This document shows, piece after piece, positions 56,501 through 64,000 of a DNA stretch of 64,000 bases. How positions within the stretch are numbered: the stretch's first letter is position 1; every line of letters begins with the position of its first letter. Source of the stretch: Saururus chinensis. Lineage: Eukaryota; Streptophyta; Magnoliopsida; Piperales; Saururaceae. Both the position numbers and the translations under genes were made by a program. The notes under the pieces are model-generated. The model searched no databases, was not told the origin of the DNA, and saw only the letters and a list, made by a program, of their open reading frames with translations. The stretch covers positions 29,156,756 to 29,220,755 of the forward strand of contig CP141150.1 of the NCBI GenBank assembly GCA_035235625.1, read 5' to 3'.

Positions 56501-58143
56501 GTTGATCATGGGTTTCACACTGGAAACAGGGCAAGCTATGAGTGCTGTATAAACCAACTATTGAAAGCCACCTTTTACCTTCCACAGTTTTTTAAAGTGG
56601 TTATAAAAATTTGGAAAAGATGTATTTGTTCTTTTGGATTGTCTCCAATGAAGGCTACTTTTGTATAAAAAAATGACAAAAACCCACTGACCATTATTGT
56701 GCAAAAAATAAGCAACACCAAATGCAGCCTTATTTGTGTGTATCGGGCTAACTATGCTAACTTTTTTTTTCCAATCTTTGTTGGCAATGAAAAATTTACA
56801 AGAATGCATCTCTCTCTTTCTCTCATTTGTTGCTTCTTATCAGGGGTTTGACAGACAAGGAAATCTGCGAGCCATCTGTGGCGGGGGAAGGTATGACCGG
56901 CTTCTCTCTATGTTTGGAAGCGAGGACACTCCTGCATGTGGCTTTGGTTTCGGAGATGCTGTCATAGTGGAAGTACAAAATCTGTACCCTTATCTAGTTG
57001 TATAATTATGGGTCAGGGGTTAACATATTGTTCGTAATAAATATGGCAGACAAATGGTTAATAAACTACTTCTATTTGCTTGATTGTTTAAGTATCTGCT
57101 TTTTTCACATAGAGACATGGATAAATATGATGCCATGTCTACTATCGACATGGGTGATAAGTTTGTTTTTGTGTGTTTTAGTTGAAGCCTTGAGCTGTCA
57201 CCTATAATATTATTTATGCTTGAGTAGGTTCTTTACAGTAGAAAGTTTTCCTTGACTACGGTTACTATAGAATCTGCTCAACTATTAACCGTTCATGTGG
57301 GGATACTTTATGATCTGCTCTAGCTCTTGTTACCTATTCAATGGAGCTTATGAAGCCAGTGTCTCCTATTCCGTTTATGTTTTAAATGAGTAACTTGCTG
57401 CCCTTGTGCAAAACAGATGCCTATGATTGGACAAAATAAAAGATGTCAAGTATTAAGTTTTAAGTTTTTGCAAATTCTGTTTTGAACCTGCTAATCTTAT
57501 TTAAGAAACTATTCCAGTCACATGTTAATGAAAAATTCTGGGTTTCTGCAGTTGCTCAAGGATAAAGGATTGTTACCGGACTTAACTCCGCAAGTGGAAG
57601 ATATTGTAGTTCCTATGGACCCGCAGCTCCAAGGACCCGCAGCTAGGGTTGCATCAGCTCTCAGACAAAAAGGGCGGAGTGTTGACCTCATTCTAGAGAA
57701 TAAGCGACTGAAGTGGTTAGTTGACATTTGGTTTTTAATCACTGGCAACTCTTCTGGATAATTTCTTTTCTGGAAATTTGCAAATTGTTTTCTTTGTTTT
57801 ATTATTGAGCTTCAGATTAAATAGGCTTTGCTTTGTTCTCTGTGAGTGACGTTATGAGGTATCTTTGTAGAGTAAGCAAAAGCCAAAAAAATTATGCACA
57901 GTTGGTCCAGCACATTTCTTATGATAGGACTATCCATATGCATGAGTTTCTATCATTTAATCAGAAGTATGTATATATTGTAATATTCTGTTTTCCTGTT
58001 CAAGGGTATTTAAGCATGCAGAGCGGATCAAAGCAAGTAGGCTTATCCTAGTTGGTGAATTTGAGTGGCAAAGAGGTATGGTTCGTGTTAAGAACCTTGC
58101 CAACAGGGAAGAACAAGATGTTAAAGTTGATGAACTGGAGTAA
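41588..58143 (+). CDS. Histidyl-tRNA synthetase, organelle-targeted type (12 exons)
   Basis: Charges tRNA-His with histidine (class II); by family, plastid and mitochondrial. Exons: 41588-41756, 41852-42009, 43294-43389, 44480-44568, 44908-45037, 45949-46041, 47585-47659, 48285-48402, 53814-53956, 56844-56972, 57552-57715, 58005-58143 (TAA). All introns are GT-AG; phases join to 1503 nt, 500 residues. Residues 1-56 are Arg/Ala/Pro-rich, fitting a transit peptide. Then [10 protein letters not shown] (exon 2), [10 protein letters not shown] (156-165), motif 2 [16 protein letters not shown] (188-203), histidine-binding RGLAYYTG (346-353), GGGRYD (370-375), motif 3 CGFGFGD (exon 10) and the C-terminal anticodon-binding domain (exons 11-12, [14 protein letters not shown]). 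RGLAYYTG has Ala where bacterial enzymes have Asp; from memory this is usual in plant organellar forms. An in-frame ATG at 41405 could add 61 residues, but 41588 gives the standard N-terminus. No stop or frameshift is seen. Confidence 0.93.
48672..50130 (+). repeat. Duplicated segment within intron 8 of the histidyl-tRNA synthetase gene
   Basis: 48672-48800 (CTTATGGTGCTCTATATATG, GCTATGACTGCCC.AATGGAGG, AAGCAAGCATTTCCCT) recurs as two pieces at 49708-49755 and 50070-50130. The second copy is split by about 310 bp of other sequence. The segment is non-coding. It may be a repeat of transposon origin whose second copy was interrupted. Confidence 0.5.
50593..50660 (+). other. G-run cluster with G-quadruplex potential in intron 8
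   Basis: The plus (non-template) strand carries GGGGGGG, then repeated GGGGGT units and further GGG runs within about 65 bp, more than the four G-runs needed for an intramolecular quadruplex. It lies within the 5.4-kb intron 8. Confidence 0.6.
51532..52690. mobile_element. MULE-like inverted-repeat element in intron 8
   Basis: AAGAATTAGG occurs on both sides (51522-51531 and 52691-52700), a perfect 10-bp duplication (9 bp if the ends are read one base further out). The left end GGAGAATTTTCAGCTACGAAC pairs with the inverse of the right end, GAGAATTTTCAGCTGCGAAC. The inverted arms extend for about 100 bp, including AAGTGAAAAA blocks and CT(A/G)CCC(T/C)TTCT. The 0.9-kb interior is less AT-rich than the intron and holds a 70-codon frame (51746-51958) with no recognisable domain. 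There is no transposase. This fits a non-autonomous MULE, perhaps with captured sequence (inference). Confidence 0.7.
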
Positions 58144-59690
58144 CTTTCTTTTAATTCGTTATCATAGGTATGTGAACTGGTAGGCTTCTATATTTCATAT
58201 GACTATCCCTTATTTTTGCTTGAGTAGGTGGGAGGTAGTGTTGGTATAAGCTTGATTTCACTGTCTTCATTGAAGGTTGGGTATGTCTGTTTTAATAGCT
58301 GCATTTTCGTGTCTATTGCAGAGGCAAATGAGACTATATGAAGCTAAACACATACTGGGTATATGTAGACCCAAGTGACCTTTGTTGCACGTGCATTAAT
58401 CAACATAAGATTAGGCACTGGTTCATTTAGTGGTCTGGACATAGCGGGCATTCAGTTCATCCTAACGCCTAAACTGGTCAATATTTGTTTTGACATTGAT
58501 TCTTTGCATTTTTTTTAATGAAAGTGGAGAATGCTTTGCTGAAAGCGTGTCTATGCTTATCTAACTTGTACTGTCCACCAGTTATCTTGACTGTATCTGG
58601 ACATTTGAACCATGTTATTAACCTTGGTGTAACTTATTTGTGCATTCAATTTTGTGGATGAACAGAAAAAATGTAACGAAATTTTTGTATAGCAATCCAA
58701 CGGTTGAACGGACTGGGATATCATCATTTCTGTTCTAACCTTTTTCTATTATACTAGGTAAGCAAGAAATCTAGAGTTTTTTCCATATTGCCTGGCCAAA
58801 GAGTATGAAATTCTATATTTTTTGGATTTTAAACACAAATGTTATCAATTTTGGAATAATACGATATAATGTAAATTTTAGATAAAAATTTATTTGATGG
58901 GAGATAGGGTTTTATATTGTGTAAAACTCTCACGAAGTCGCATTCACGGGTAAACAATTTTAGACGTTGGCAAATCCTTTGATTAAAGAGTGTTTTGATT
59001 GAAAAGTCTTTTTATTCAACAGTGTTTACACATAGTAAGAGGAGATTTTGTGACCTATTCGACCAGTTATTACAAAAAATTATAAATTATAGTCGATTTT
59101 TTAAAGAATAGGGTTTTTATTTATTTATTTTGGAAGGAGTTTTCGACAGACATTTTGGTGTTAGTTTCGTTTCATCTTGTTTTGCAAGTTGATTTTGAAA
59201 CTGTACGCCCCAAAGTTAGTTTCGGCCGTGTAAAGACGTTCCGTTTGATGTGATCTTGGGAATAGAGTAAACTTTGTAGAAAAGCAGTGACTAAACTAGG
59301 GGTTAATATGGTTTGGAGAAAATCAGCAATAGTTTTGTAGTAAGGCTTTTATTAAAATTTATATTGTAAGATTATTTTGTTTGCAGAAAGATGATAAATT
59401 ATATATCGTGTGTTCGATAAGACATTGATAACACAATATTCAATTGTTGTGATAGTGTATAAGAGGTCTCTTATCGTATATTTGATAACACGATATATAT
59501 ACTTATCGTACATATAGAAGTTAGATAATATGAATCGACGTGACTATTTATTAGGTCATGATTTATTATTAATATACATATATTTATCTAATTTTACAGA
59601 CGTAAAGTTAGAGTATTATAGTAAATGACAGAGTTAGCGAATGCATCAAAATAAAAGAAGTGAATCTACAGAAGAAGACCAGGTATGAGA
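58144..59690. other. 3' flank of the histidyl-tRNA synthetase gene
   Basis: AT-rich sequence without a supported gene. The 3' untranslated region of the synthetase must start here; its poly(A) site was not identified. The first palindromic CGTGT..ATCGATAACACG-like motifs of the next locus appear at about 59398. Confidence 0.35.
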
Positions 59691-62600
59691 ATAAATAGTT
59701 TCCCCACTAAATTTTGTTCATCAAAAGACCTTGTAGATGGATGTGATATAAAGCATCTTGGTGAAGATAGGGTTTTACCCAATATATGATTGTGAACCAA
59801 TCATCATCTCCAGGTTGCTCTTGGATGTTTATATTAGTGAGTGTTGGGATGACTCACAAGAGGTCTTTAACATAAGGGGTAAAAGACTACCCTTACTGTG
59901 GATAAAGTGATAATGATTACAGGTTTGAGTAGAAAAAGGAACTTGTGTAAATTGGAAAGTAGTAAGGGGAAGGCTGCCCAAGGCAAGGGGTAGTTCTACA
60001 AAAAGTTCTTCCAAGGGAAGCGCCCAGAGGACTTGAAGAAATGTTGAAAGAAGTGGCTGCCAATACATGGACTATGTCAGACGAGAACTTAGCTCAGTTA
60101 GCTATTGTGCATATGAGTGTCCTCGTATTATTTACATAGAGCAATAGAGCCATATTCTCAACTCAATGTGATTACATAGATGACTTGTCGGTTGTGGAGA
60201 GCTACAATTGGGCATGTGCTGTACATGATATGTTGATGAGAGACATATCAGCAGCCCACCAAAATATCATAGGCAGACACGATGAACACTCCATCGAGGT
60301 TGGAATTCTCGTTGGGGTTTCATTAGTGTTCCAAGTAATACTCGTATTTTATAAACCACGATAAATTTCATTCTTGTCTATCTAATAACACGAAATTTTT
60401 ACATACACATGTATATCGCCGTATCGCTCACACGATATCAAGTCAAATTGTATTATCAGAAATACAACATATAACACACACATAGATATATCATGTGATT
60501 GGTAAGACTACTAAGTATAATATAATGTAGAGGACATTACACTATGATGAACTTCCGTGTCATCGATAACACGATGTGGCCGCTAAATGTGTTATAAGTA
60601 ACATGACTAAATTGTCATACTTACACTACTGACTATTTTCTTTTGTATTGTGCACCAAGTATGATTTTATGAGCATACGTCCATATGGGCTCCCAGTGGT
60701 CCTCCATGTAACCCAAGGTGTAAGAGGTGGCCCTGATTTACCCAACTTTTGAGCGACGTGGAGAAAACCGCTAAATTAGACCTAACTGACGAAAAGGCGA
60801 GGAAGAAGTTTCTAGCTGATCACTAGATGAAGAAGTGGTATGAGGAGCTGTTTATGTATTTGAAGTCAGACTCTCAAGTTATTGTGCGAATCACACCAAT
60901 TGCCAAAGAGGCCCACTTGATGGATGACCAAAGGGCGACCCCGAAGGCTAAGAAGGTGGGTACGTAAATATTTCGGCCAATGAAACCCGTCTATGCCCTC
61001 TACGGCGAGATGTCAGGGTATGTACATTCTGGCCAGGATATCATTGAATCATTCATCATGCTAGTTGATGTTATGACAAGAATTTGTGATGTTATTTTAG
61101 AGAAGGTTGTTCTCTACAGTGAGTAGGGATGGAACACTGAGAGAGTTGAAGCTGCACTTTAGCAGGTTAAAAATGGTATAGAGGTTGTTACAAGCCTCAT
61201 AGAATAGATACAACCCCCCGAGGAACCGAAGACATAACAACCGCATGAACCCCCTCAACTAGAAGTTGCCCATATATTAGCCCCTCCTCCAAGAACCGAA
61301 GGATCGCCGTCGTTTCATGTCAAGTCAAGAGCTTCAAAATCCAAAGAAGCTTGCCAACCATTTGCCCTTGAAGATCAACCGGTATCTGTCCCTCAACTGG
61401 TGGACGGGGGATTTATTTTGAGTAAGTACTACATTTTAATGTATCGTGTTCGAATGAGGATATTCGTATAATCGAGTACACAATAGCCTCAATGGTCGTG
61501 CTTTAAGAAAGTTGATTTTGTTGTGGTCGTGTGATTGATCACACGATCATTGAACTATACGTTTGTTAAGAAAAATAATTTGGTTGTGGTCGTGTGATTG
61601 TTAACATGATTAGCCCATTTTTCGTTTTTTCATCAATATGATATGGAGTTTCATCGTGTAAGCTAAAACATGATTGACATGCATATTGTTTATTGACTAA
61701 TGCGATTGTTTTCTTCTTAAATGCAGAGAAAAGGCAGCCGCAAGTTGCCTCCAAAATAAAGAAGAGGACGGGTTTGAAGTTGCAAAGGGCCATGATAAGA
61801 GGATTGTTAAAGAAATAAATGAAGAAGTCAAGGATCAAACTCGGGAGGTCGAGGAACAACCCCAGGAGGTTGTTAGAATACCTATCTCTGTTAAAGTAGG
61901 AGTGGATAATGAATGAGGTAATATTGTTTCATTGATCATACATTTTAAATGATCTCATGTTATTAATCACACGATTGCATAACTAACAAAATGGAACATT
62001 TATATATCACTTTATCGATAACACGAAATTTCCTCATATCGTTGTTTTCATAATACGCTAATTTTTCATTTCTATTGTTGATGTATAAATAGCGTGTTGG
62101 TTAATATACGACTTGTAAATTCATTGTGTTATCGATCTCACGATGTAATCACTTATTATATGAAATATGTTACGATCTGTTGACCATGTGTCATGACTAA
62201 CAGGATAGGTTTGATGTAGGTGATAGACATCTTCTTCCAACTTATTGATGAACATAGTTTAAGATGTCGAGGCAACTACCCCAACTATTTTTTTGGCAAG
62301 TTCGCCATTCAGCACTATTTTTATGTGGGGTAAGCCAAAGGTCTGGTGGAGAAGGAGGGCAAACTCACTAACATATTGTTGAGAGGGCTGAATGTTAACA
62401 TAAAGAGTGGTTTCATTCCTATCTATGTCAGGGGCCACTTTCTCTTGCTTATTATCTGCTGTTGGAAGAAGAGGTTTAGGCTGTACAACCCACTAATGAG
62501 TGACCATGGCCACTACTTTGCAGCAGTGGATAATGTCAGGAAACATGTTGTAAATGGAATAGAGAAGGCCCTTAAGATAAAAGGTGCAAGGCAATGGCCA

Positions 62601-63320
62601 ATGACTAAGATCAACAAAAGCCCGTATCAAGAAACAAATGAAGATTGCGGTTTGTACCTCATGTACTACGTAATGAAGTTGGCGGGGGGCGTCCTTCAGC
62701 CTGATTTTACACAAATGGAGATAATAGGCTTGGTCAACTAACAGATCTATGCTGCTATACTTTGGGCCCGAATAGACAAGGAATTTGCTCCGGAGGCAAA
62801 TGAATTGTAATTAGACAATAGACTTTTTTCATTACACAATTAACTGACAACTTTGTTTTTTTTGATCCCATATTATGTAATCCTCTACAAGAACTGAACA
62901 ACATCTTGTTTCATGTTTGTTTTTACACGAAGCTGCATTCATTCGTGTGTCGTGTATTCGATCAAATGATATGTATAGTGTTAATACTTAAAGATGCATG
63001 TCCGATGATGATGTCATGTATTCGGTCAAACGATATGTACCGATGTCGTTTATCTGAACTGACTACTTACTTTTTTTTGTATCACTTGGTGGCCATCGGC
63101 CCATTGATGCTGTTTTGTATTGGATAAGATGATACGTACCACTCTCGTGTACTTGAGAAGACAATATGTTCCAATCTAATTTTAGTGGGAACATGAGGTG
63201 CACGTTAGGTGTCTATCCGAACTGACGACATACTTTTTTTTATATGATTTCATAGCCGAATAAAATCTATTGGAACACAACTATGAATGGGAATCGTGAG
63301 ATTGATAATAAGATCAACAT
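59398..63320. repeat. Dispersed palindromic motif around ATCGATNACACGAT
   Basis: Variants of CGTGTNATCGATNACACG recur in the non-coding parts of this locus: near 59400, 59472, 60390, 60425, 60560, 61440, 61475, 61523, 61589, 61962, 62010, 62128, 62945, 63015 and 63300. The best forms are GTCGTGTGATTGATCACACGA (61522-61542), CATCGATAACACGATG (60562-60577) and GTGTTATCGATCTCACGATG (62127-62146). None is inside the recognisable exons. Spacing is irregular. Nature unknown. Confidence 0.55.
59691..62741 (+). pseudogene. DUF1985-like and Ulp1-like (C48) protease gene, degenerate, transposon-type
   Basis: Ulp1-family proteases cleave SUMO-type conjugates; proteins joining a DUF1985 region to a C48 domain are common in plant Mutator-like elements. 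About 59691-60350 resembles DUF1985 in frames broken by stops (MITGLSRKRNL, LAQLAIVHMSVLVLF, IDDLSVVESYNWACAVHDML). A middle region at about 60700-61420 (KKWYEELFMYLKSDSQ) has a stop at about 60825. A Lys-rich exon lies at 61727-61915, and the C48 domain at 62218-62741. In the frame from 62346 the His (GHFLLL, 31), Gln95 and Cys101 (QETNEDCG) of the catalytic set are kept, but the Asp position is Asn48 (LYNPL). A TAA at about 62329 breaks the same exon. Plausible intron borders include GTAAGT at 61421 and AG before 61727 and 62218. No transposase or terminal repeats were found. Confidence 0.65.
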
Positions 63321-64000
63321 GAGTTTTCTTTTTTACCACATTTTCTATCGCACAACGACATTTGCATGATAATAACTACCCAATCCCCGAAGAGTCGCCG
63401 CAATTTCCAATGTTCCAATCAAATTCTCGAGGAGTCATTCCCAAAGAATCACCACAATTTCTAGTGTTTTAATAACTTCCATAACCCGGTGGTTCTTAAC
63501 CCTCTCACCCTACCTATATATATGACGGTGACCTTGTTCTTACTGTGTTCGAGAGGAGGACGAGATGAAGCATTCGGGGTAGTTGTATAGCCGCACTTGG
63601 TGAGTCGTCCCTTTCGGACGTGGTCCTCATCGGCGTCCAAAGGTGGACTATTCACTACGTGGCATTATATGGATGCCGCAAAAGTTCCATCTCAATTGAT
63701 CGCACGCCCACATATCACCTGTGCCTTTATGGAACCTCCAAAGTCAGCATGGAGAATACTCGTCCACTGATTGTTGGAGCCGAGACGGAGCTTTGTGAGA
63801 TTGCTATAGCACCAGATGGTGAATTGTCACCTCGTCAAACGTGGTCCTCACCAGCCTTTCATGAAGGCCAATCCACTCTCTCGAGTTATTCTAATGTCAC
63901 GAATGTTCCGTCGCATTTATAATGCCTGGTCTGGGAGCCTGCAAGGAGATCTGACGTCGATAGATAGCCTGCATTGAGATAGAGCTTCTAGATTTATATT
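62742..64000. other. Gene-free tail of the window
   Basis: No recognisable gene. The largest frame (63620-63922, 100 codons, +) has no known motif but lies in GC-richer sequence about 100 bp after a CTATATATATGAC TATA-like string at 63511. It could be the edge of another gene or element continuing past the window; I cannot support either. Confidence 0.3.

Noticed and set aside
1..64000. CRISPR arrays, bacterial operons, rRNA genes and intact tRNA genes
   Set aside because: No regularly spaced direct repeats with unique spacers and no rRNA or complete cloverleaf tRNA sequence were seen; the content is plant nuclear.

Overview
This window is nuclear DNA of a flowering plant. A split histidyl-tRNA synthetase gene with GT-AG introns, an intronless CC-NB-LRR immune receptor, LRR receptor kinase debris and many LTR retrotransposons all point that way. 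The species cannot be read from the sequence. Only two genes look intact: the immune receptor at 10.9-14.4 kb (+) and the organelle-type histidyl-tRNA synthetase at 41.6-58.1 kb (+, 12 exons). The rest is transposon-derived, pseudogenic or unexplained.

Layout. 0.26-1.9 kb: an LRR receptor-like kinase pseudogene cut off after its membrane span by a copia remnant (1.9-3.6 kb). 3.6-10.9 kb: no gene; it holds hairpin MITE-like elements and a 30-bp minisatellite. 10.9-14.4 kb: the CNL gene, whose 3' end runs into a foreign GC-rich tract. 14.7-17.8 kb: a MITE and a DNA element carrying a GGT/GCC-like trinucleotide array. 17.8-18.9 kb: a solo LTR.

19.6 to about 41.06 kb: a stack of nested transposons that I could resolve by target-site duplications (TSDs). 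An old LTR (- orientation) is interrupted three times: by a 4.5-kb solo LTR (TSD CAACA), by a related LTR in + orientation (TSD GCCTC/ACCTC), and by a related LTR in - orientation (TSD GTCAT). The second insert was hit by a Ty3/gypsy chromovirus present as LTR-internal-LTR-partial internal. The third was hit by a hAT element (8-bp TSD), itself hit by a palindromic MULE-like element (9-bp TSD).

41.6-58.1 kb: the histidyl-tRNA synthetase gene. Its exons join in frame to 500 codons with class II motifs 1-3 and a likely organellar transit peptide. Intron 8 is 5.4 kb and holds a 1.16-kb inverted-repeat element with a perfect 10-bp TSD. 59.7-62.7 kb: a broken DUF1985-like plus Ulp1-like (C48) protease gene of the type found in plant transposons. 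Its intron-like spacers and flanks carry many copies of a degenerate palindrome around ATCGATNACACGAT. 62.8-64.0 kb: no recognisable gene.

All TSDs, LTR ends and exon joints were read by eye. Family-level names for the long LTRs (Tekay-like) are inference; the chromovirus, hAT, NLR, histidyl-tRNA synthetase and Ulp1 assignments rest on visible motifs.
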